In this document: one piece after another, positions 1 through 9,873 of the stretch
Position numbering within the stretch: the stretch's first letter is position 1
Layout: every line of letters begins with the position of its first letter
DNA from: Seminavis robusta
Lineage: Eukaryota; Bacillariophyta; Bacillariophyceae; Naviculales; Naviculaceae
Length of the DNA stretch: 64,000 nt
Reading direction: 5' to 3'
Assembly (NCBI GenBank): GCA_903772945.1
Contig: CAICTM010000059.1
Span: 62,001 to 126,000 of the forward strand
Program-made: the position numbers and the translations under genes
The notes under the pieces: model-generated
Told to the model about the DNA's origin: nothing
Database searches by the model: none
Seen by the model: the letters and a program-made list of their open reading frames with translations, nothing else

Positions 1-3000
1 AAGCTTTCGTCAACGACTGTCGACACACCTTGGACCACAAACGGAGATACAAACGAAGCGGCAGTGTTGTTTGTAGCATTCCCAACATTATTGTTCGCTT
101 GTACTGCCGCCGCCTCTTGCAGCTTGTCTTGGAGGACACCAGTGCTGATTGCAGTTGTCGTGGCTTCTTCAAACCGTTCATAGACTGCTTGGGGATTGTC
201 TTGTGGGTCCACGCTCAGCTTGTACTTGCCAAATACAGTAATGCAGGTTTGTTGTTGTTGCTGCGCAGTGCCGCCACCTTGCTTTGAAACTGTTGCCGAA
301 GTGTCATCGCAAGGTGTGTCCATAAAGTTGTATATTTCAGCACTGTTGGGATCAAACTCTGGAGGCAACGTTTGTAGCTGTCGGTGAGGAATGCCATCAA
401 CAGTTGGAAGATGGCCCAGTTGCCTACCACCAGAATCAGTATTGAGCGAATCCACCGCAGCCTGGACGCAGGCACGGTAGGCGTCAAGCAGTACCTGCAG
501 TGCTACGTTGTCTCCGTCATTGAGCTGCGCCAGCAGGGCTGCAGCAGTAATTGTTTCCAACGTCGAGATCAAGAAGGACGAGTTGACAGCCACAGGGATG
601 ATACCAACGGAAGGATTGTAGGCATCTCCATAGTCCGCAACACATTGTGGGGCAGAGCAACCTCCGGCAAGATTTGAGTTGTCGCCAATAGCAAAGTCAA
701 TCATGCAGGCTGCCAAATCATACATTGGTGCCATGCACTTCGAGAGGCAACAAGCCTCTGACACTTTGAACAACTCGCAAAAGGTATCGGTAAAATTCGT
801 GCAACCAAAGTTTGCAGGCGTCAAGTCTAGTGGGGCTGCACTGCTGGAAAATAGAGCATCAGGGTCGGTGTTAACAGCATACGGAAACCCTGCCAGATCC
901 CGAGCGCAAGACCAGAAGAAGTTTGGGCAATCCTTCTTGACACAATCAATCGTTTTGCTCGTTTCATCGTTGCACTGTGCCTCCGCATCACGGCCAGTTA
1001 GATTTTTTCCAAAGAAATCAAACTCGAAAAGTGCAAGATCCTCAGCCGTTGGTGGCACAGCCCCAGCCAGTTGCAATCCAGGACCGACCAACCAGTCAAC
1101 GAGACAAGGCGGCCTACATTCTCTGATTTCCTTGTCTGGGATGGCATTGTCAACAACACACGATGCCAGTGTGTAAAGAGGGAGTATACAATCAGAGAAG
1201 CAGCAGCCCACGGGGAATCTTGACAATGGGTCGCAAATTCCTGTTTCGAGCTCTGTACAAGTTTGGGGAGAAGCCCCTCCCATCACAAAGGAGACGTTGG
1301 TGTTTGGAGCTGCGTTTGGATCTCTGCAGACTTCCAAGAAATTGGAGCACTGTTCCTTGATGCATCCGAGCGTCCAGAACCAATCATAATTGCATTCGGG
1401 AATATCAATATTCAGAGCTGGGGAAAGCTTGGTGCCAAAGATGTCCACGTCAAATCCTGTGATATTAATGGCTGAAGTCAAGGCTCCTACGAAGGCATCA
1501 CCTATATCGGCACCATCGTGGCCTCCCTCCGGTAATGCTGTTGCAGCTGTTACACAGTCCGGGAGTCCGCACGTGGAGAGGTCTTCTCCTGTGGTTTCTC
1601 GGATTATGCAGAGAGTCAAATCGTAGAGTTGGTACGTGGCCACATCCAAGCAACAGCCTGGATCTTGCTTCTGGAAATCCAATTCCCGACAGATTTGTTG
1701 GTTGAATGCGGGGCAAGCGGGCACTGCACCATTGTTGTCGCTATTCCCGGGACTCCCTTCGAGTGCTGAAGGGCAGACGTCTAAAAAGTTGGGGCACTGA
1801 GTGATAACAGTGGTGACAAGCACAAGCCATTCAACGGGGCAAGCATTTTCGGCGACCGACGCATCAATCTGCACTCCGGCAAACCAAACATCAAAGGTAT
1901 CCAACAATCCGCCCCCTTCATCCATGTCATTTGGCCCCCCACCTCCACCTCCACTGTCACTGGTGGAGGTGGCACAGGTTGGTGCTGCGCAATCAGAACG
2001 ATCCTCTCCTGTCAGCTCAGATATTGCGCACACCAACAACCCTTGAAGTTCCGTGAAACAATCAGTGATGCAGCACTCTGGCTCTCCACCATACAAATCA
2101 CAGAGTCCTTGATCAAGTTCTTCGCAGGAGGGGACTGTATCAGCCATGCCCGAACCCAGGTCTTCTGTGAAATTTGGGCAGACATCGAGGAAAAATGGAC
2201 AGTCTCGAATGATGCACTGAAAAGTCATGTCAAATTCATCTGGGCAAGCCTCTTGTACTGTTTCAGCATCAATGCTGATTCCAGCAACATTGAAGGTGAA
2301 TTCATCAAGGTCTTGCAGCCCCCCACCTCCAGTGCCATCAGAGCCTGATGGTGAATCGTATTCCTCATCACCTGAGAACACCGCATACATTGTCCTTTTG
2401 GCTCTGCTTTCAGAAAACGAACCGGTGGAGTCCCTAGGTAGTTCTGCCTCGTAGATCTCGCCATCGATTTCTCGTCCGAGTAGAACGTTGTACCAATACA
2501 CAGGTTGCTGCTCAACATTCATTTCTGGATCGCAGGAGCCGGGATTCACACGTGCGGCTTCTCCCTGAAAGTCACGAAAGTCCGCGTTGTCATCATTATC
2601 ATAGCAAGTGAATCCATTGGCTGTACACTCTCTGTTGAAGAAATGTGTCCAAGTCCTGCCATCCAGTGAATTGAAGCCAGGTTTGTATGTTCGGCAACCA
2701 AAAACGACCGAGTTCATATTTTCCTGGTCGCCCTGGGTGTACTCAGTGCATGTCAAATCCACGGAACCGTCGTAGCCTGTATACTCAAAGGGGCCGTACT
2801 GGTACCAATTCTCACAGGAGTATTCGAAGCAGGAGCCATCCGGCGAGCAAAAGCTAGTTTCCCCATCGGCCCCAAATTGGGCTGCACAGGGCTTGCTGCT
2901 GAAGGCTAGTTCTTCGAACGGATGGAGTGCGGCCCAGTTTTCGCAGGTCAAGTCCTCGCATTGCCCCAATCCGGAGCAGAACTGACCAAGTGCCTCGCAT

Positions 3001-4697
3001 TCTTCATTGGTGCAAGACGGTGCTACCGATACGCTGTCGCATTCTGTAACTTCGCAGACTGAAAGATCCTCTCCGGTGAATGTTTGAAATAAGCAGGCCA
3101 GCAATAGTTGCACTGCCGGCGCACATCCAGCCATGCAGCATTCTGTTCCTGCAAAGGCTGAACAAAGTGCTTCATCGAGCTCTTGGCAGGATGGAACTGT
3201 AGCGTTGGCGAAGCCTTGAGTAGGATCTGAGCAGACTTCTAGGAAGTAAGGGCAATCTGTGATGATGCATTGGACCATAGCAGCCCATTCGCTGGGACAG
3301 TCAGTCTCTGCTGTTGAGGCATCAACGGTAAGTCCAGCAACGTTGAGAACGAAACCGTCAAGGAACATTGGACCACCCGATGACGACGAATCACCTCCAC
3401 TTCCAGCTGTGTCCACATCATCACACTCACTGAGCTGACAATCCTCTCCCGTATTCTGTAGAATGGCGCAAGTTGTGACATCAGCTAGCTCCTCGGCGCA
3501 ATCGGTCATACAGCAGTCATCCCCTGCCAGGACCGTTCCACAGAAATCGTTCTGGATATCGCTACATGTTCCAACCGCACCATTACTAGCAGTGTCACCA
3601 CCGGTGGCAGCAGTACCAGTATCGCTGCCTGCCGTACCGGTATCGCCTTGAATGCAGCGACCGTCACAGTCGAGTGCAATGCATGGTTCAAATACGAAAG
3701 GATCTTGTTCGTTTGCACTGCAGTCGACACTGAGGCTTTGTGGAGAACCCTGTGAACAAACACCGCAGGAACATGCCCTCTGAACCCCATCCGTCGTCAA
3801 CAGAGCGCTGCAAGCACAGTTATCGGATTGTTGCACGTCAAAGCCGAGGGCAGCGTTGATGTCACATGTGATGGTACTTTCTACGTCGGTTTGGGTGCCC
3901 CCTGTATTGAATTGCGACGATTGGTTGCATGTGAATGTATCTCCATCGGCTGAGCATATAGGGGCACCGGTATCCCCAGCAGCCTGTTTTCCAAGGATTG
4001 CAACTGCGACTGCGACTCGTCCCGTGGCAGATTCCTGGAAACCATAACACACCTCCAATAAGTTGGGACATCTCGCTAGCACGCATTGAAATAGAGATGT
4101 GAACTGCGTGGGGCATTTTGTTTGTGCATCCTCCCATGAAATATCTACACCTCCAACTTGATAGAACAAGTGCTCCAGAACCTCCGGAAGCCCTTGCCGG
4201 CTGCCTGCGACTTGTTCTCCTTGAAACGGATTATTTTTGGTCGTTTTGGCAGCATGGCTACTAGTAGTACTTAAGAGGAGTGCCTGACTTCTTTCACAAA
4301 TGAGCTCCAGCACTGCCTGTTGACTAGGAGACACTTGGGCAAGATCAGTAGCAGCAGCTCCCGTGATATCCACCTCTGCGGTGCCCTGTAGAGTGGGAAA
4401 GGTGGAAAATACGTGCTGGATGGAATTTTCCACGGTAGTGCCAATCGTGGATTTGGTGTCCACGGCGTGGGCTTTGGCGTGTTTGGCGTTTTTTTGTTTG
4501 AGAAAGGAAGTGAATTCTTCCAGCGACAGTCCGCCACTGTCGTCAGCATCCGCAGCAGCAAGCGAATCTGTGCAGCTCGCTAGATTTCTTACTCTTACTA
4601 TCGGTACTGATAGTGGGGATCCTCCTGTAGCTACTGCTGCTGCTGCTCCAGTCCGCAGCAAGATCAGAAAAACAACAAGAAAAGTTGATTTTCTCAT
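1..4697 (-). CDS. Large secreted Cys-rich protein with EF-hand and tandem Cys modules (3' end outside window)
   Basis: One uninterrupted reading frame runs from an ATG at 4697 to the window edge, at least 1,565 residues with no stop, so the C-terminus is missing. Residues 1-22 (MRKSTFLVVFLILLRTGA...) form a signal peptide. Near residues 47-60 a canonical EF-hand loop, DADDSGGLSLEE, predicts calcium binding. About six copies of a Cys module follow (starting near residues 195, 466, 817, 952, 1100 and 1239). Each has a first half CPxEWxxxxQCIIxxCPxFL followed by xVC, and a second half with CxELDxxLC, a CC-x3-C cluster and TGED..C..C. Between modules two and three lie two CENW motifs. Near residues 1465-1530 there is a segment, CITVFGKYKLSV, that also occurs beside the membrane segment of the FAS1 protein at 28047-30951. 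That suggests this protein also ends in a membrane anchor beyond the window. I do not recognise the Cys module, and the function is unknown; extracellular location is an inference from the signal peptide and Cys content. Confidence 0.8.
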   Translation of the reverse strand, partial: MRKSTFLVVFLILLRTGAAAAVATGGSPLSVPIVRVRNLASCTDSLAAADADDSGGLSLEEFTSFLKQKNAKHAKAHAVDTKSTIGTTVENSIQHVFSTFPTLQGTAEVDITGAAATDLAQVSPSQQAVLELICERSQALLLSTTSSHAAKTTKNNPFQGEQVAGSRQGLPEVLEHLFYQVGGVDISWEDAQTKCPTQFTSLFQCVLARCPNLLEVCYGFQESATGRVAVAVAILGKQAAGDTGAPICSADGDTFTCNQSSQFNTGGTQTDVESTITCDINAALGFDVQQSDNCACSALLTTDGVQRACSCGVCSQGSPQSLSVDCSANEQDPFVFEPCIALDCDGRCIQGDTGTAGSDTGTAATGGDTASNGAVGTCSDIQNDFCGTVLAGDDCCMTDCAEELADVTTCAILQNTGEDCQLSECDDVDTAGSGGDSSSSGGPMFLDGFVLNVAGLTVDASTAETDCPSEWAAMVQCIITDCPYFLEVCSDPTQGFANATVPSCQELDEALCSAFAGTECCMAGCAPAVQLLLACLFQTFTGEDLSVCEVTECDSVSVAPSCTNEECEALGQFCSGLGQCEDLTCENWAALHPFEELAFSSKPCAAQFGADGETSFCSPDGSCFEYSCENWYQYGPFEYTGYDGSVDLTCTEYTQGDQENMNSVVFGCRTYKPGFNSLDGRTWTHFFNRECTANGFTCYDNDDNADFRDFQGEAARVNPGSCDPEMNVEQQPVYWYNVLLGREIDGEIYEAELPRDSTGSFSESRAKRTMYAVFSGDEEYDSPSGSDGTGGGGLQDLDEFTFNVAGISIDAETVQEACPDEFDMTFQCIIRDCPFFLDVCPNFTEDLGSGMADTVPSCEELDQGLCDLYGGEPECCITDCFTELQGLLVCAISELTGEDRSDCAAPTCATSTSDSGGGGGGPNDMDEGGGLLDTFDVWFAGVQIDASVAENACPVEWLVLVTTVITQCPNFLDVCPSALEGSPGNSDNNGAVPACPAFNQQICRELDFQKQDPGCCLDVATYQLYDLTLCIIRETTGEDLSTCGLPDCVTAATALPEGGHDGADIGDAFVGALTSAINITGFDVDIFGTKLSPALNIDIPECNYDWFWTLGCIKEQCSNFLEVCRDPNAAPNTNVSFVMGGASPQTCTELETGICDPLSRFPVGCCFSDCILPLYTLASCVVDNAIPDKEIRECRPPCLVDWLVGPGLQLAGAVPPTAEDLALFEFDFFGKNLTGRDAEAQCNDETSKTIDCVKKDCPNFFWSCARDLAGFPYAVNTDPDALFSSSAAPLDLTPANFGCTNFTDTFCELFKVSEACCLSKCMAPMYDLAACMIDFAIGDNSNLAGGCSAPQCVADYGDAYNPSVGIIPVAVNSSFLISTLETITAAALLAQLNDGDNVALQVLLDAYRACVQAAVDSLNTDSGGRQLGHLPTVDGIPHRQLQTLPPEFDPNSAEIYNFMDTPCDDTSATVSKQGGGTAQQQQQTCITVFGKYKLSVDPQDNPQAVYERFEEATTTAISTGVLQDKLQEAAAVQANNNVGNATNNTAASFVSPFVVQGVSTVVDES

Positions 4698-5661
4698 TTT
4701 TACTTTCGTGCTTTCAGCTGCAACTATTAATAGTTGTACAGTAGTAGTCAATCAATCCAATTTATTTGTTTTCACAGAGATAGACAAGATGATTATGATG
4801 AGATGAGAATGAGTGAAGTGAGAAACGAAAGAGGATGAATGAGAAAGATGCCAATCATCAACCAAGCAAAAAGTGTCACAGTCATCGATGCTGCCCCTTG
4901 AAATTTTTAGTGGCACGTCTCCGATTGAATCATTCAGTACACTAAGTATCTTTGGCGAAAAGTTTTCAAAGATTTAAAGCATTCAGGTCATCTTTTTGCA
5001 GAAAACTATTCTACTTAGACCTGGATGTCACTGTTCCATGTTCTTATTTGTCTTCGCATTCTATTTTTCTCACTTGTCACTTCCGCAAATTAAATGTGCG
5101 AATTACCAAGGCAGTAAAACCTATTTCTCAATCAGTTTGTTTGATGAGCTTTCTCGATCGTTGGCATACATGTACATGTTACTAGCCAGTATCGCACTGT
5201 CCCCAGATAGATTGCCCCTAACCATGCAAACCAAAACCAAAGCTTTGCTTGTCTTCGGAATTGCATAAGATACAATCAACCCTCTCTGGCTGAGTTTTCC
5301 AAGCTATCTCAGCGATAGGAAGGATGAAGACAGCTATTTTAAAATAGCGAAAGGGTTTGCCGAGGTACATACAATGGTCCTTCCTGTCGTACCTGGTACC
5401 AGTACCGTACGATCAGAGAGCCAACAATTTCTGCTTTGATCCTGACCTGGTTATTAATAACCCCATTCTTAAAAATCTAATTACTTGTAGGCATAGGGTA
5501 TCGCTCGCATCGATTATCGCCGAGTGACGCCATTCGCATCACGCCAAAGATCGTCATTCTTCGGTGATCAGCGCAGCAAAGCTCCAAAAACAGAACAAAA
5601 AGTCGAAAGTCAACCCACGATCATAACACAGGCATCCTTAGCAAATATATAGCCATCCATC
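4698..5661. promoter_or_regulatory. Divergent intergenic region (Cys-module gene / HslU)
   Basis: About 960 bp separate the start codons of the two divergent genes, so both promoters should lie here. I see no coding frame I can support and no motif I can name. The region is AT-rich near 4740-5000 and carries scattered ACCGGT/GTACC palindromes near 5390-5410. Confidence 0.5.
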
Positions 5662-7741
5662 ATGTTGCGGTCTGTGTATACATATACAAATGCGTACCGG
5701 TATGCCTGCAGAAGCAATGCTACTAGTAGTACCAGTACATGTACTAGACTGCTGAAGCCCTCGTTTGGCCGTTTCTTTTCGGCAGTCCCGTTGGATCCTC
5801 CATCTTCAGGAGATTCGGAACTTGGTGTTTCTACCGTTGGTTCTAGTAATACTAATACAAGTACTACTAATAGTGCCAGTGGCAATGCAGAAGACCTAAG
5901 CAAGTACCTGAGGCCCTCAGAGATCGTGACCAAGCTAGATGACTACGTGGTGGGCCAGCAAGACGCGAAACGCGCCGTGGCCATTGCGCTGCGAAATCGC
6001 TGGAGGCGTCGCTTGCTACCAGAAGACATCAAGCGGGAAATCATGCCCAAAAACGTTCTCCTCGTGGGACCCACTGGCTGTGGAAAGACCGAAGTAGCCA
6101 GGCGAATGGCCATGTTGAACGATGCTCCTTTCATCAAGGTTGAAGCTACCAAGTTCACCGAAGTGGGGTATCATGGCAGGGATGTCGATAAGGTAAGACA
6201 AGCTCAGTACTAGCTAGCTAGCTAGCTAGTATATGATATACCTACCTGCATGCTTAAGTTGTCTGGACCTGAACTGGAGAGATATCTTGAGCCTAAGACA
6301 AGTTTAAGGTTGCTTCCTTTGCTTCATCTTTCATCTTGTCTTGACCTGTTCTTACCCAATCCCACCCAACTCTATCCACCCAACTAACTTATCCATCTCT
6401 TTTCATGTATTTTAGATCATTAGTGATCTGATGGACATTTCCTTACAATTGACTCGCAAACGACACACAGAAATCATGAGGGAACAAGCCAGAGCAAACG
6501 TAGAAGAACGCATCTTGGCCATCCTCACTGGAACGTCTACCACATCCACTCCCACCGGTACCAATGACACTACCACTGCGGATCGAACCACGGATTCCTT
6601 TCGGGAAATGATGAAGGATGGAATGCTAGACGATCAACCCATCGAAATTGACGTACCACAAAAAACACCATCCGAAATGAATATCGGAACCACGTCCACA
6701 GGAGGAGATGTCACCATGCCCATTCCACCACAAATCATGGCCATGATCATGTCACAAGGCGCTGCGGCAGGAGGAGGCAAAAAAATTCCAACTGACAAAA
6801 AGAAAACTACCGTCGCAGAAGCGAGAGAATTATTATTGGACAGTGAAATTGACAAACTACTCGCCAATGTTGACCTCAAAAAGGAAGCCATTGCTGCTGT
6901 GGAAGAAACTGGGATTGTCTTTATTGGTAAGAGAAATTGATTCAATTCAAACTGGAAAATGGATGAATGTTCCTTGCTGACAGTATTTTATTCTATTGTG
7001 TGACAGACGAAATTGACAAGATTTGCACCTCCAATGACTCCTTTGGTAAGAGTGCCGATGCCAGTGCCGAGGGAGTACAGAGAGATTTGTTACCCCTCGT
7101 CGAAGGAACAACAATCAGCACCAAACACGGAAATGTAAAGACCGATTACATTTTATTTGTGGCCAGTGGCGCCTTTCATGCGGTCAAGCCAAGTGATCTA
7201 CTGCCGGAGCTCCAAGGACGGCTTCCCGTTCGGGTAGAATTAAAGGGACTTACGGAACGGGATCTATACCGAATCCTCACGGAACCGGTCGCCAACGTGA
7301 GTTACCTTTGTTGCGTTGGGTTGCGTATGACAAAACAACAGCCATCATCAATCTACAAATGCATGCGTCTCAACAACAACACGAATGTTTGTGCTGATTT
7401 GTTTTTTGTTTTCTTGTCCCATTCAACATCATTCCTTTCAAATTTTGAAATTGTAGATGATTCGCCAACAGGTCGAACTGCTCAAAACGGAGGGGGTCGA
7501 GTTGGTCTTTGAGGACGAAGCCATTTTGGAGATTGCAAGCATGGCCGCAGAGCTCAACAAATCGGTGGAAAATATTGGTGCTAGGAGACTGCATACGGTG
7601 ATGGAACGGATCATGGAGGAAATTAGCTTTGAAGCAGCCGAGGTGGACGCGGGCACGAAGTTTGTCGTGGATAAACAGCTCGTGCAGGAACGGTTGAAGG
7701 ATGTTACCATGAAGACGGATCTCACGAGATTCATCTTGTAG
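5662..7741 (+). CDS. hslU: ATP-dependent protease ATPase subunit HslU (ClpY), mitochondrial type, four exons
   Basis: AAA+ unfoldase that feeds proteins to the HslV peptidase; in protists this bacterial-type complex is mitochondrial. Exons: 5662-6192, 6416-6926, 7007-7296, 7457-7741, all GT-AG and phase-consistent. The N-terminal ~75 residues are Ser/Thr/Arg-rich with few acids and fit a transit peptide. Visible motifs are [20 protein letters not shown], Walker [22 protein letters not shown], Walker B VFIDEID (created by joining exons 2 and 3), and the sensor/C-domain stretch [20 protein letters not shown]. The tail DLTRFIL matches the conserved HslU C-terminus that docks into HslV. The region after the first intron (residues ~178-345) is the I-domain and contains a Thr- and Gly-rich insert. 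An HslV partner is not in this window. Family identity is very secure; organelle targeting is inferred. Confidence 0.95.
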
Positions 7742-7743
7742 AC

Positions 7744-7782
7744 TCAATCAATCAATCAATAAACCAATCAATCAATCAATCC
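7744..7782. repeat. (TCAA)n microsatellite in hslU 3' flank
   Basis: TCAA/AATC tetranucleotide repeats, interrupted once by AAACC, begin directly after the hslU stop codon and probably lie in the 3' UTR. The following ~270 bp to the next gene hold nothing I can support. Confidence 0.8.
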
Positions 7783-8049
7783 ACACAAGCTCCATATAAA
7801 GTCGCTACGTATTGAGAAAGAAGAAATCTTCGACCGTCCAATATGGCTTTGACTTGATTGCTTCGGTTCATACGGTAATCAACACAGAGCTTCCATTTGG
7901 GCGATGGTGGAACTGGTGCAAAACTTGGGTTTCAATTTTTGCTTGTAGAATCCAAATCTCTCCAACTAGCTAGCTATTTCTCTGCATGGCGCTTAGCACT
8001 AATTTTTGCCGTTGTCCATCGATCCGTAGTAGTTTACCGTTCTTGAGGG

Positions 8050-8709
8050 TCACGGAGACAATAGAAGAAGCGCCTTCCCAAGCTCAAAATCTGGCGCCAC
8101 GAGCGCCATGATCATGACTGCTGACAACAAGAGGAAAGCTGTAAGGTGTACTGGCGTAGTTTGCTTCGATTTCATCGAATTGAAGCATTGAAAGGTGACT
8201 TTTCCAATAGGTAGCTGATGATCATTTTGAGAGACCACCACAATCACATTTGGACAGTGTTCTTTTTGCGGCGGCAGAACTACGACAAACACTAGCAACT
8301 GCAAAGCCCCACGAGCATACTTGTTTGCCAGAATGGGGTCCTTGGCAAAATACTCTCCGCGCCCATAAGCTTGCTTAGAGCGCGTTCCAGGACTTAATCC
8401 CGTTTTCAAAATGCTGGAAAGGTTGTGCTGGTCTGTCCCATGAAAGACCAAACCTAAGCGAGTCGAGGGTTTTTTGTACGAAGCAGCACAACGAAACTTG
8501 TCAAAGCAAGGATTGCCCCACACGAGCTCTTCGTTTCGATGGAACGTTGGTTCTACAAATCCCTTGACACGAAGTCTCTCGAGAAATTCGGGGGATTCAC
8601 ATACCCTCTGAAACTGCAATGTGATTTCATCTATGCCGCCCAAATCACCGCGACGATGAGAAACCCAACACCCAGTGCCCGCTGCATCTAGAGATTGATC
8701 TTCAGCCAT
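8050..8709 (-). CDS. Small PARP-type ADP-ribosyltransferase with C-terminal hydrophobic segment
   Basis: A 219-residue protein read from ATG 8709; the frame stays open upstream to a GTG at 8787, so a short upstream exon is possible. The core LGLVFHGTDQHNLSSILKTG (His90) followed by YGRGEYFAKD (Tyr120) is the H-Y part of the PARP/diphtheria-toxin-like NAD+-binding fold, with the usual 'HGT...I...G...GRG.YFA' spacing. The third catalytic position (Glu in classical PARPs) cannot be assigned; the equivalent strand is near QNDHQLPIGKVTF. Mono-ADP-ribosyl transfer or an inactive fold are therefore both possible. The C-terminus (AFLLLSAVMIMALVAPDF) is hydrophobic enough for a tail anchor. The protein is much shorter than nuclear PARPs and has no DNA-binding region. 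The decayed neighbour upstream carries a related FH..xLVxGNP motif. Confidence 0.7.
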   Translation of the reverse strand: MAEDQSLDAAGTGCWVSHRRGDLGGIDEITLQFQRVCESPEFLERLRVKGFVEPTFHRNEELVWGNPCFDKFRCAASYKKPSTRLGLVFHGTDQHNLSSILKTGLSPGTRSKQAYGRGEYFAKDPILANKYARGALQLLVFVVVLPPQKEHCPNVIVVVSQNDHQLPIGKVTFQCFNSMKSKQTTPVHLTAFLLLSAVMIMALVAPDFELGKALLLLSP

Positions 8710-8961
8710 TGCTGTGCTCGCATCATCCGAGTAAGTCTCAAGCTCAAGAATGCGAGGCCAATGCTTTTTTGCGGGGAAGCAAAACACGGCAGATTACTTC
8801 AACCATAACCCAAAACTCAGCCAGCAGGCATGCAATATCTGGGGCGGTGGATCGTCAAACTATGGTGTAATGCCCCCCCCAACCTGAAAATAGTATGTGC
8901 AGTGCCATTCAATTGAAAGTCTAGCTAGCTAGAGGTATCCCATCGCGAGACAACACTATGC

Positions 8962-9730
8962 TCAGATCATGCTGGTGCAGTTTTGTAGCTGTGGCTCATG
9001 CAAGTACGACTGTTCATTAAGATAGCGGCTTGGATCCGGAATGGTCTCTCCCATGCATTGTTCACGTCGGATGTGGCTGGTTTCTTGGTAGCACACACTG
9101 ATCTCGTCAAATGGATTGCCAGGCACTAGCTGCCAATCGTGGTGGAAAGCATCACTCAGCTTGACAGCGTCCCCGCCAGCAGAACGAAGAGCTTCCGCCG
9201 TTCCAAAGGAGTGACGAACACGGATACGGGCCAGAACGATGATGGTGTTTGCATTCCCTTCTTTCTTCGAGAGTCGACTGATTTCACGATCGCCACTTCC
9301 AACGTTTCCACGATAAAGCGGATGACATCGTCCTTGCGCGTGAGAGGCACATTGGAAATCCTGGACCAATAGACGGGTTCGAGCAACATGGGAGAGGCAG
9401 CCAAGAACGTGCCAAGAAATAGGCTTCAAGTTCGTGCGGTGGCTGGACAGGACCTGCTGTGCTCAATTGCCACCAATGCCGCAGGGGTGCGTGTTTTTGG
9501 GAGGGCCTGCAATGTCAACAATTTCAAACAGACAGCCATGAATTGGTTCGTTGAAGTTGATAAGCGGACCTCCTTCCTGAAAGGCTGAAAGGAATCCCTT
9601 CATGATGCTGTCTTTTTCATTTCCCGGTTTTCTTCTTCCAACAACCCGATAGTGCTGTTGGTGGCGTCAACAAGTAGATTGGCTCCTTGAAGGCAGGACA
9701 AAGGGCAGATTCGATTGAATCATTCGGATC
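8962..9730 (-). pseudogene. Probable decayed gene, coding-like fragments in several minus-strand frames
   Basis: Minus-strand segments look coding but change frame repeatedly, and no splice sites join them cleanly. At about 9605-9460 I read MKGFLSAFQEGGPLINFNEP followed by IVDIAGPPKNTHPCG. At about 9370-9250 I read VYWSRISNVPLTRKDDVIRF. At about 9250-9000 I read NTIIVLARIRVRHSF and LSDAFHHDWQLVPGNPFDE. The last piece resembles TFHRNEELVWGNPCFDKF of the ADP-ribosyltransferase just downstream, so this may be a degenerated relative or duplicate. The alternative is a real gene with introns I failed to place. No function is assigned. Confidence 0.35.
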
Positions 9731-9873
9731 TAGACAAGCTCTTCCCGTACACTTGGAGTCAGTAAATTAATAATTATGTGCGGGTTTGCTATCATGTATT
9801 ATTAGAGAGTTATGATGAAATGCTAACGTAGGTGCTCGTGTGAGCAGAGCAGGCAGAGAGGAACGTTCATCAA

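Noticed and set aside
4676-4697. Apparent frame problem at the start of the left-edge Cys-module gene
   Set aside because: Recounting the homopolymer (four A on the plus strand) puts the signal peptide in frame with the rest, so there is no frameshift.
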